Positions 56,220 to 64,000 of a DNA stretch of 64,000 bases are shown here, piece by piece; position 1 is the first letter of the stretch; the number at the start of each line of letters is the position of its first letter. Origin of the DNA: Undaria pinnatifida (taxonomy: Eukaryota; Sar; Phaeophyceae; Laminariales; Alariaceae); the NCBI GenBank assembly GCA_012845835.1, contig JABAKD010000030.1, positions 15,765,210-15,829,209 on the forward strand. Direction: 5' to 3'. The translations under genes and the position numbers were made by a program. The notes beneath the pieces are model-generated. The model ran no database searches. It was not told where the DNA came from and worked only from the letters and a program-made list of their open reading frames with translations.

Positions 56220-56430
56220 AAACCACACCCCGGTGAAAACATTTTCAGTTGAATAATCGTATTACCGGGTTTAGTACCCTGCGAGGGGTGTTGTATATTA
56301 TGAAACCCGGGTGATAATGTGCGGCTCGCACTGGTCACGAAAGGGGTGTGATAAACCGCGGGGTATGATAGCACCTCCGCACACCCACAGGGGGGAGTAG
56401 ATGGTGTGTTAATTAGGGGTATGATCAAAC
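56220..56430. repeat. CCCGGGGTG-rich stretch, related to 57130-57360
   Basis: Both stretches carry CACCCCGGTG, ACCGGG and GGGGTGTG motifs with TATGATA or ATAATA linkers. They flank the candidate exons at 56517-57120. The relation is loose and may be simple sequence. Confidence 0.35.
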
Positions 56431-56516
56431 GAAGTATGACAACATTGCCTGTACCCATTCGTACTGCTGCCGTACACTTGAAGAGTGCGGTATTGCGGGG
56501 GGGTAATAGCAATGAC

Positions 56517-57120
56517 TTAACGGAATGCGGCTGCGAGCGAATCAACAACTGGCTGTTGAGCTAGTGCAATGGCTGTCATATTGACGCCTGTTGTTGTGCC
56601 AGCTGCTGCTGCTGTCGATTTTACAGCAGCAGCACCATGACCAGTGGAAGGATGAGCCGTACTTGTAGAAGGAGCCGCAGGTGTAGACAAAGTTTGCTCG
56701 GGTCTTAAGAACGAGGTTATCAGTCGCTCATGCACAACTGTGGCCGTAGCAGTTGTCGAACGAGCGGAGGTGCTGGCGGCGGCACTGCGTTCTCCCTCCA
56801 CGTTCTTGCTGTTGTTTGAGCTGTCGCTCAGGCTGGAAGTCCTCGGTATCGCCTCGGTAGCCAGCATCTAGAGAAATCACCATAGAGCCAGCGTATATCG
56901 CTTTTTGCGCCCACCCGGGGGCATGAGATGGAGCATGACCGTTCTGACGAGCTCCTCTCACAGGGCTGGCCAAGGGGTTTCGCAGGATCATTTCGGTTCT
57001 CTGATACACCACATGGTTCTGGAGATAACGCTTGGTTCTCATTTTAGGCTCCGTTCCCATTTTTCTGAAAACTCTGTTAACTGTTGGAGGATTCATTACC
57101 GGACGTTTCCCCGCACACAA
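56517..57120 (-). CDS. Candidate exon(s), Ser/Thr/Ala-rich C-terminus, unknown function
   Basis: Two minus frames overlap. The 57120-56728 frame opens with basic sequence (NRVFRKMGTEPKMRTKRYLQ, then NHVVYQRTEMILRNPLASPV). The 56867-56517 frame starts with an ATG and reads Ser/Thr/Ala-rich low-complexity sequence ending in ALAQQPVVDSLAAAFR. One or both may be parts of a single gene joined by an intron or a frameshift near 56870. I do not recognise a family. The first frame has no ATG at its start and could continue from an upstream exon. Confidence 0.35.
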
Positions 57121-57409
57121 CGGGTGTGCATTTTGTGTGATCCCCAGACAAATTCTGTGTCACCCCGGTACCCCGGTGATAGAAAGAGGGACCCGTGAAT
57201 ACATGCGGCGTAACCTCAAGCGGTGCGTTATTATCTGTAATCCGGGGGATAATACCACCGGGGTGCCGGGGTGTGTTTTTTGTGCGGGGTGTGGTCTCTT
57301 TTATGGGTGTGGTTTCTCTGGCAGTATACGGTAGTAGTGTACCGGGAATGGTGGAACGGGAGGAGTGCGTACCAGCCAACCCAAATCTGAATATTTCTAA
57401 CCCCATTTC

Positions 57410-57751
57410 TCACGGCAAGTGAGTACTGTCAGCCCATCCAGTGTTTATATGGCAAGTACCAGTTCCCCAGAGTACACCGATACCTACAAGGCACATTATA
57501 GAACGCAAATGATGGTGATTGTGTCTGGATGTTCCCAGCTTTTTGCCAGAGGGTGGGCGACTAATACGCAGGTGCTGTGATATTTGTGCGTGTTTTTGAA
57601 TCGTGTTGTGCTTGGGCTGGTGAGGTGGCTGGTACATTTTCTTGCAGACGATGGGCCTTGTTACAACGTCGTGCTCTCCCCGGAGTCGAACGAACTTGTT
57701 GCGGTGTAGGCGACACGTTTTGTTAATCGCCGTTTGGCTTCGTATTTCCAT
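57410..57751 (-). CDS. Candidate 5' exon, basic protein of unknown function
   Basis: An ATG at 57751 opens a basic, His/Lys/Arg-rich frame (MEIRSQTAINKTCRLHRNKF at the start). A donor-like GTAGGTAT occurs near 57490. It lies on the same strand just upstream of the 57120-56517 frames, so it could be the first exon of the same gene. Nothing identifies the product. Confidence 0.3.
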   Translation of the reverse strand: MEIRSQTAINKTCRLHRNKFVRLRGEHDVVTRPIVCKKMYQPPHQPKHNTIQKHAQISQHLRISRPPSGKKLGTSRHNHHHLRSIMCLVGIGVLWGTGTCHINTGWADSTHLP

Positions 57752-57886
57752 GTCGAAAGGAGCTGCACCAAAGCAAAAGCAGGTACGAAGGATGAGGACA
57801 CGATGAGTAACCCCCCTTGTAAATCTAGTGCGACACTCCTCGTGCTTAAGCCATAAGTCTGGAAGGACGTTATAAAGTATCTCCTT

Positions 57887-58117
57887 TTGCAGATGCCGAA
57901 TTATAGACGTTCAATATATTATGAGCAAACAGAGTTCTTGTACGTGGCTAATCTCGGAGCATACCACGAACACGGCCTGTGCCCTAAAGGGAGAGTTTTC
58001 GGTCGGGTGATTTTTCGGTCTTGCATGAAAATTTCTTTACCGCTTTTGCTGGCGCTTCTACGCATGAAGTGCACAGCGGTGTACAAACTCCATGATCAAG
58101 CAGCGGCTTGCCCTTGA
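57887..58117 (+). CDS. Small open frame, unknown
   Basis: ATG at 57893 begins PNYRRSIYYEQTEFLYVANL, which has folded-protein character, but the frame soon becomes Leu-rich and ends. It may be an exon fragment. I assign no function. Confidence 0.2.
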   Translation: MQMPNYRRSIYYEQTEFLYVANLGAYHEHGLCPKGRVFGRVIFRSCMKISLPLLLALLRMKCTAVYKLHDQAAACP

Positions 58118-58119
58118 CG

Positions 58120-59185
58120 TTGGTGTACGTGCCGCTGCCAATTGCATTTACATCAAATCAACACATTTCGGAAAACAGCTGGCAGTTGCCGAGATGGATA
58201 TGAAGATTTCGCCGCCGCCACGTTGACTTTCGATGGTTGTGGAGGAGGCCAGCTGCGGCGGAGACTTGGAGCAGAGGAAATCATGAAACCGTTTGACCCC
58301 AGACTTGGGTATTCAACTGCAGGGAAAAGTTGTTATCGGGACGGGGGGAGGGGGGTCTTCACGAGAGGGGCGAGTAACGCCCGGGGCCGTCATGGAACGT
58401 GGAGGTGCAGAGGATCAGATATATATATATAGATATATATATGTTTGCCTAACATTCCATGGTTATGACGAAGCAGATAATAACAAGAAACACAGTATGT
58501 GTTAGGTACGGCACTCGTCCACCAAACGTTATTCGGAACATATGGTGTTCGAACTGTATCATGAACCCGCCCACACAAACAGCAGTTCGTATGAATCAAT
58601 TATCATCTTCGCAAGCATTAAAATCTACTCGGCCTTTACGCTACCACAGTAACTACCATATTCAAAAGGCCTTGTTCCTTGCCCTATCGATTTCCTGTGA
58701 CTTGAGGTCTCTGTTCGCGTCATATATTATTCACGTGCATTGTTTCATCCTGTTTCGAACTCTTCTAGCGGGGATATCAAGGGAAACAACAGAAAATGTA
58801 GCTTCTGAATGACCAGACGCGTACTATACGTGTCCCAACCCGCAGCCGGAAAAACTTAAAACCGTCGAAAAAGGACAGGTGCAACCATCCGTTACTCACA
58901 TAGCTCTCTGGGTGGGCGAATGTCCACAAAATCAAAGAAATAGTGCTAATTCTGCGACCATCGATGGCGAAACCGCATGGATAAAGTTAAACATATTGTG
59001 CGGCGAACACCACCAGTGTCATGCCAAGTGGAACAAACAGAGTGTTCCGCAGGGCCAAGGAATGTCTACTTGCCCTGGTAGATCTGCGCCAGTACCACGC
59101 CCGTAAAAGGCACATGGCGATGTAGTTGTAAGACGTGACCGAAATAACCACAGCCATGAATCGAACCGTTTACCAGCTCCATTCT
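58120..59185. other. No gene recognised
   Basis: Several plus frames of 70-117 codons overlap one another without motifs. A short TA-rich run (58418-58442) can form a hairpin. Confidence 0.35.
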
Positions 59186-59510
59186 TGAGCCAATCGACTT
59201 GAGTCTCATACACCGGGGCAAGCAAATTAAATCTCATACACCTAGGAAAGCAGTTCGAATCTCATACACCGAGACAAGCAACTTGAATATCATACACCGA
59301 GGACAGCAGCTTGAACTTCATACACCGAGGCAAGAAATTTGAATATCACACACCGAGGCAATACAATTGAACCTCATACACCGAGGCGAGCAACTTGGAT
59401 ATTATACACCGAGGCAAGGAAATTGAATCTCGTACACCGGGGCAAATAACTTGGATATCATACACCGATCCAAGCAACTTCAATATCATACACCGAGATC
59501 AAGGCTACGG
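59186..59510. repeat. 28-bp minisatellite, eleven units with exact spacing
   Basis: The core CATACACCGAGGCAAG begins at 59207, 59235, 59263, 59291, 59319, 59347, 59375, 59403, 59431, 59459 and 59487. Every step is exactly 28 bp, although the half of each unit between cores varies considerably. No CRISPR-type repeat/spacer pattern exists because the variable part is itself a degenerate copy. Confidence 0.95.
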
Positions 59511-60127
59511 TAGGGGGGTTACTGATTTTCCAATACCGAGTATGAGGCATGAACACAAGCGATTTGGCGCCTCCTTGACAAATCAGTTTCGTTGAATTTT
59601 GTTGCCCATCGTAGCCAACCATCCTATTCGGGTTTCATATCGAAACTTTGAATATCACGAAAGCCTAAGACCGCTAAAAAACGGGGAGGTCCCTACCGCG
59701 AGTGACCCCGAGCCACTACAAACACGCCCGAAACGAGCCCTTTACCGAATCTGGTACATTCACGAAAAATATTTATTTGTGAGCGTGGGCCGAGAGAGTC
59801 CCAAAAACATCGCCAATAGTACACAACTTCTGTTACGCGATTCGTCATTTCGGAACTGTTTGGCACTCCACCCTGATGACAATACCACTAAATGGACAAA
59901 GTTTTGCACTCCACAGGTTCCCCCCGTCGACCTCCCATCATAACGAGTACAAATCAACGGCCAGCGCGTCGTGCGCACAAACACACAACAATTGACGCAG
60001 ATGCTCCACACAAGTAGATACGGCAAGAATCCGACACAGAGAGTGAACCGCTCTGGTCTGGCTTACGTCAAGCCTGATTCGCGTGACACACGTGGAGTCG
60101 CACATGCGTTTGCCTCCATCGAGCTCG
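59511..60127. other. No gene recognised
   Basis: 59605-59660 (GTAGCCAACCATCCTATTCG, then GGGTTTCATA) resembles the end of the segmental duplicates near 33925 and 38440. A plus frame 59599-59943 is open without motifs. Confidence 0.35.
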
Positions 60128-61264
60128 CTAATCCAGGCACGTTCCGTCTTCAGCGTAGAACACCGTGGCACAGTCGTCGTCAACAACACCAATAAACGAA
60201 ACAGAGCTGGGTATATCAAGCTGACCACCGGACTCGACGTAAATTGTCGGGCCGGAGTAGCCCTCGGTGTCCCAAAAAACAGAATCATCCGAAAGCACGG
60301 TCTCGCCCGTAGATGATACATAGATTGTCTCGTCGTTCAACTCCACGACAAGAGCCGGGCCAGAAAACTTGAAGTACCCTCTGTTGTAAAGTGCGCTACC
60401 AGTGCCATCGTAACAGTCGCAGTCTATGAAGACGACGGATGCTTGGCTCTTGAATCTAAACTCTCCACCAGCCGCGTTGTATAGGGCACCACCGTCCCTT
60501 GCCCGAATAGATTCAAACCTGGTGCTACCTTTGATGTTGACCTTGCCTGCATTATAGATGGCTCCCCCGTTTCCACCTTCGTCGTCAGTGATGTATATAG
60601 ATGACATTTCTAACTCGCCGTTAAACAGCACCGAACCTTCTTCGCCGACGTACAGTCCCCCGCCCGGGCCGGGGGAACTTTCACCGCCGCCAGTGACGTC
60701 ACACCTCGTGAACGTTGCGTCTCCGTCTACCCGGAAGTAGCCGTCGGTGTAGACACAACCTCCGCTGCGGTCATTCGAGGAAAAGTCTGAGCTTTCGTCG
60801 GTCACGCTCCTGACACCGACATCGGTCATTTCCAAGTCGTTCAAGAAGCGGACAGTAGATCCCTCTCCGACAAATATGCCACCTCCGTCGACGTCTTCTC
60901 CCGACGGCCCGTTGAACTCCACACTCGTTTCCCAGTACAGCTTCGCTCCATTCGTCACCTCGAACCGAACCTCGTACAAATGGCACGAACCGTGGTAGTT
61001 CTCGAGGTTATCCACGCTAGCCGAAACGGTGAGAGTATTCGAGTCCATCCTCATGGTGGTGAAATTAACGCAGTCAATCTGTTGAAACGGATACATTTCT
61101 ATTTCGACATCCTGGGTCTTGGTCAAGTCAAACGCCGCCTGCAGCTCCTCACACGTTTCCACCAAACCGTGGCAAGAGTTTGAGAGCAGCTGAAGCACCA
61201 GAACGCTGAAAGCAATGTTTCTGCAAGCCGTTTGCGCAACGCGAGCAAGGGTAACAGACAACAA
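60128..61264 (-). CDS. Secreted right-handed beta-helix protein (GGAIY-repeat type)
   Basis: The frame runs 378 codons to a TAG at 60128. A hydrophobic stretch (NIAFSVLVLQLLSNSCHG) near the start fits a secretion signal. About seven rungs follow, each with a GG-[AGC]-[IL]-Y type turn: GGGIFVGEGSTVRFLND, GGCVYTDGYFRVDGDATF, GGGLYVGEEGSVLFNGELEM, GGAIYNAGKVNIKGSTRF, GGALYNAAGGEFRFKSQAS, GSALYNRGYFKFSGPA and GPTIYVESGGQLDIPSSV. Rungs of about 25-45 residues of this kind occur in pectin-lyase-like beta-helices and resemble chlamydial Pmp GGAI repeats. A cell-surface or wall role is inference. The start is uncertain: the frame begins with TTG, stays open to 61298 without an ATG, and probably continues from an upstream exon (an AG acceptor lies near 61221). 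The conserved rungs leave no doubt about the strand. Confidence 0.8.
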   Translation of the reverse strand: MLSVTLARVAQTACRNIAFSVLVLQLLSNSCHGLVETCEELQAAFDLTKTQDVEIEMYPFQQIDCVNFTTMRMDSNTLTVSASVDNLENYHGSCHLYEVRFEVTNGAKLYWETSVEFNGPSGEDVDGGGIFVGEGSTVRFLNDLEMTDVGVRSVTDESSDFSSNDRSGGCVYTDGYFRVDGDATFTRCDVTGGGESSPGPGGGLYVGEEGSVLFNGELEMSSIYITDDEGGNGGAIYNAGKVNIKGSTRFESIRARDGGALYNAAGGEFRFKSQASVVFIDCDCYDGTGSALYNRGYFKFSGPALVVELNDETIYVSSTGETVLSDDSVFWDTEGYSGPTIYVESGGQLDIPSSVSFIGVVDDDCATVFYAEDGTCLD

Positions 61265-61408
61265 GAGATGTATAGCGAGGTTTAGCGTTGCGTACCGTCA
61301 ATATTTGTAACACGCGGGGCACAAACATTCGTATACTCTTGCTGCATATGGGGAACACATGTCCGGACCTTTTCTGCAGCAAAAACGAAATTAGGAAAAA
61401 AAAGTTTG

Positions 61409-61666
61409 TCAAGCTCGCAATATACTATACGAGACTAAAAACACCTCCCCAACTGAATGCTTGTGGTTCAGTTGAGGACAGCTACATCTCATCACAAGCA
61501 ACAACAGTATAATATCTTGAACCACATTCATTATGGCGCCCTTGAGGGCGTCGGTGGCACCAGGAAGCAGCCGTTTCCGGCCGGAAATGACTGACGAGAT
61601 GATTTTGTGAAGTCCAACTTGCCAGCCAGCATCACCGAAAGAACGAGATTTTGCCGCAAAATTCAC
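61409..61666 (-). CDS. Possible upstream exon of the beta-helix gene
   Basis: The minus frame contains an internal ATG followed by a hydrophobic run (MNVVQDIILLLLVMRCSC) that could be a signal peptide and then GTGTTT donor-like sequence near 61450. Its position 150-400 bp upstream of the beta-helix frame fits a first exon, but I cannot verify the splice phase. It may equally be unrelated. Confidence 0.25.
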   Translation of the reverse strand: MNFAAKSRSFGDAGWQVGLHKIISSVISGRKRLLPGATDALKGAIMNVVQDIILLLLVMRCSCPQLNHKHSVGEVFLVSYSILRA

Positions 61667-61669
61667 TAT

Positions 61670-63017
61670 TTGTCGGTGTGGGAGCTACCAATAGTGTGTA
61701 CTTGCTGGATATAGCATGTGAATTTAGAGGCACGGTGTTCACCAAACGTTAGCTGGGGTGTCAGTTATTCAACGACTAGCATATGCAAATATTTGCAATT
61801 TTCACTTGGAAAAAGTGCGGACCAGACGAGAGAGTTACGTTCCTGTTAGGGATGGTCAATTGTTGCACTCACAATAGGTCTCACAGGGCCTAATATACTT
61901 CCCGAAACGTGGGGCCTGCTTGAAAATATCCTAGAAACGCTTGTAGAACACTTGGGGTGAGAGCGACGTGAAATACTGCGAGAAACAGCGCCTACGGTAT
62001 ACGGCAGGCGTTTGGTCGGTGTGGGCCATGCCTCGTTTATGGAAGAACGAACCTTCCCAACTCCTAAACCCGCCGTTATTCATAGTCAAAAGTGAGCAAA
62101 CTGGGGCAGCTTTGTTTCTAAAATGCAGGAAAGCACAGGAACATACAAAACGATGCTTATTGTGTTTCATAGATAGAATGAAGCATATTTTCGTCGAGGG
62201 TCGGGGTTGCAGGGGGATATACAATAGGTAAACGAGCCCCCCAAAGCCAGTCTCAGGTGCAGCTCGGACGAGTCGTGTGCAGGCTAGTCAGGGGACAATC
62301 GAGTTGGGGGTTTTGCTGATAACGTTGGAAGAAATGAGGTTGTCCCTGGATTTGCCAGTCCAACCAGTTATTCAGTACTATTTCCCACCGGTCTGCTCGT
62401 ATTTTTCCTTATATTAGGAGAATGGGGGGGGGAGGGGTACGGCTAGGCAGCATAACGTACGTTCAGTTGTGTGTGCTATCGCTTTATGCTACGTTTGAGA
62501 AAGATCGGAGGAGTCGAGTGATATGGTACCATTCAGAGGCTTGGTCACCCGAGACGACTGTACGCGATAATAGTTAGGAACCCGGCTGGTATCATTTTAG
62601 GAAGAGAAAGACACTATAATAGATGTGTGCGCGACATAGAGAGTAGATTGCAGGAGGCTGCGATGAGTGTATCTGGTCAAAGGGGGGAAGAAATTTCCCA
62701 CGTCCCTGAAAGCGATGTTGACCACGAAATTCGAACATAAACAGTAAATACCGTGAACATGGGACCATACGCGGTAAAATTTTACCCCTCAACAGCTTTT
62801 CAGTTTTCATCAATCCTGAACCTCCGGGCATCGGCTTGTAGGCTTACCCCGCGACACCCCGTGAGCATAGTGAGGGTCTGACGAAAAGTGAGGCCGTTTA
62901 AGCGTGCGCTCCGTTGATGTGCATTGACGCGCAAACGGCAGTCTGCCTTATCCCCGACGCAAGTGCTACTACTGATGTGGAACTCGAGACTACTTAAGGT
63001 AAATAAACAAATATAAT
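61670..63017. other. No gene recognised
   Basis: Frames under 100 codons on both strands, some overlapping (61931-62231). No repeat family copy until 63018. Confidence 0.4.
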
Positions 63018-64000
63018 GTAAAAATGAAAATACACTCCAGCTGTGAGATCGAAGATTAAGTCGAAACTCATCTTTGCAAGCTATGTGTGATACTCCGATC
63101 GCCGCGTATTACGGGTTGTGTGTCCTCATTAAGGATATAGGTCGGCGACTCCCCTTGCAACTACAGTGTAGCTATCAGGGACAACAGAGTGATGTTAGGC
63201 AGTCTGTGCGCGGAAAGTATAAACCCGTTTCTGAGGAGGACAAAATCTGACAGCTGTGGAGGGAAATGTATCCTTTTATCAAGTGAATCCTGCAAGTCGA
63301 ATATCCGGTGAGGGGAGGGCGGAGTTTTTAAAGACGTGGGGGTATGGTTTTGATCGAAAGGGAGGGGAGGTGGGGTGGGGGGGACGGCTGGGGCAGCTCA
63401 ATTTGTGCGTGGAAAGTATAAACCCTTCAAGGGGATAAATCTGACTGTTTTGGAAAGAATGCACCAGTTTATCATGGGGGGGCGGGGGGCGAGACAGGCC
63501 GGGCAGCTCAATCTGTACGTAGAAACTATACACCCTTCAAGGAGATAAATGTGACGGTTTGGACTGAATGCACCAGTTTCTCATGTATATCATGTAAGCC
63601 GTACAACCAGCGAGTAGAGGGCGGAGTGTTCGAGGGAGTGTGGGGGGGTGGGGAGGTGGGGGGTGGGGGAGGGAGGGGGAGGCGGGGGGCGGGGGGGCGA
63701 AAGAGTTTTAGGTCGCACAGATGTAGGGGTTTGCTATACGCGTGGTGCTAGGTCTAGGCGATGGTGCGCGTAGTGGGGAAGGAGGGGGTGTTGGGGGCGC
63801 GGGGGGGGTGGGGATTGCAGCAGCGGCATGGATGGCTCTTGGAAGAGAATGAGGTGATATTCAGTGCGAGGGTGTGTTTATTACTCTGTCGGATTTCGAT
63901 GTCGGGTGGGGCGTTTGAGCGAGAGAGAGCGGGAAGGGGGCGGGGGGGGGGGGGGGCGGAAGGGTTTACAAGAGGTTTAGGTCACATAAAATATTTGAAT
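63018..64000 (-). repeat. M-family repeat, copy 18, running off the window
   Basis: From the left: A, then three B modules (one with the variant GATAAATCTGACTG), a G-rich stretch, module C as its complement (near 63735-63765), module D as its complement (near 63815-63905), and an inner A' beginning at GGTTTAGGTCACATAAAATA at the edge. It is a long copy, and its leader may lie beyond the window. Confidence 0.8.

Noticed and set aside
59186-59510. A CRISPR array
   Set aside because: The part between the cores is a degenerate copy of one sequence and not unique spacers. The total period is 28 bp, no cas gene is present, and the genome is eukaryotic.

Overview
This is nuclear DNA from a eukaryote, most likely a stramenopile alga and plausibly a brown alga. 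No bacterial-style gene organisation is visible. The transposase exons end in GT-AG type splice signals. Mobile elements of many kinds are packed together. The one clear host-type gene encodes a secreted beta-helix protein with GGAIY-type repeats, a kind I associate with brown algae and diatoms (recalled, not checked by search). Gene density is very low and most of the window is repeats and decayed elements.

The dominant component is a dispersed family that I call M. About 18 copies or fragments cover roughly a quarter of the window. M is non-coding and modular. I define forward as running towards a constant end module A (motif CCAGCTGTGAGATCGAAG or its complement). Upstream of A lie C-rich linkers alternating with three short modules: B (a TCAGATTTATCCCCT-like core), C (CTAGACCTAGCACCACGCG) and D (GAGCCATCCATGCCGCTGCTG). 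The longest copies (29450-32757 and 53618-56212) also carry a 1.2-1.9 kb AT-richer leader L. Most copies share the A end and are cut short at varying points on the other side, as expected for a retroposon.

Layout. 1-3 kb holds one weak candidate exon. 4.5-9.3 kb holds a decayed BED zinc finger/hAT transposase gene on the minus strand, split by a head-to-head pair of M copies. 9.6-16.5 kb holds small dispersed repeats, including a tRNA-derived SINE and a hairpin-bearing repeat (F). 16.86-18.71 kb is a four-unit 465-bp satellite. 19-28 kb is mixed small repeats. 28.4-39.8 kb is a nest of M copies, a second short element (E) and a segmental duplication. 40.07-45.60 kb is a young, structurally complete but pol-less copia-type LTR retrotransposon with a TTACC target duplication. 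46-53 kb has more M copies and a few unassigned reading frames. 52.96-53.56 kb holds a decayed LINE reverse transcriptase on the minus strand. 53.6-56.2 kb is a long M copy. 56.5-61.7 kb is the most gene-like stretch, with candidate minus-strand exons, a strictly 28-bp-period minisatellite and the beta-helix gene. The right edge is another M copy running out of the window.

The elements form a readable history. M is inserted inside E at 28.4-29.1 kb and lies within the hAT gene span. E is inserted in one copy of the segmental duplication and absent from the other. The LTR element has almost identical LTRs and is probably the youngest large insertion. Protein calls are by eye from translated motifs. 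No alignment or database search was run.
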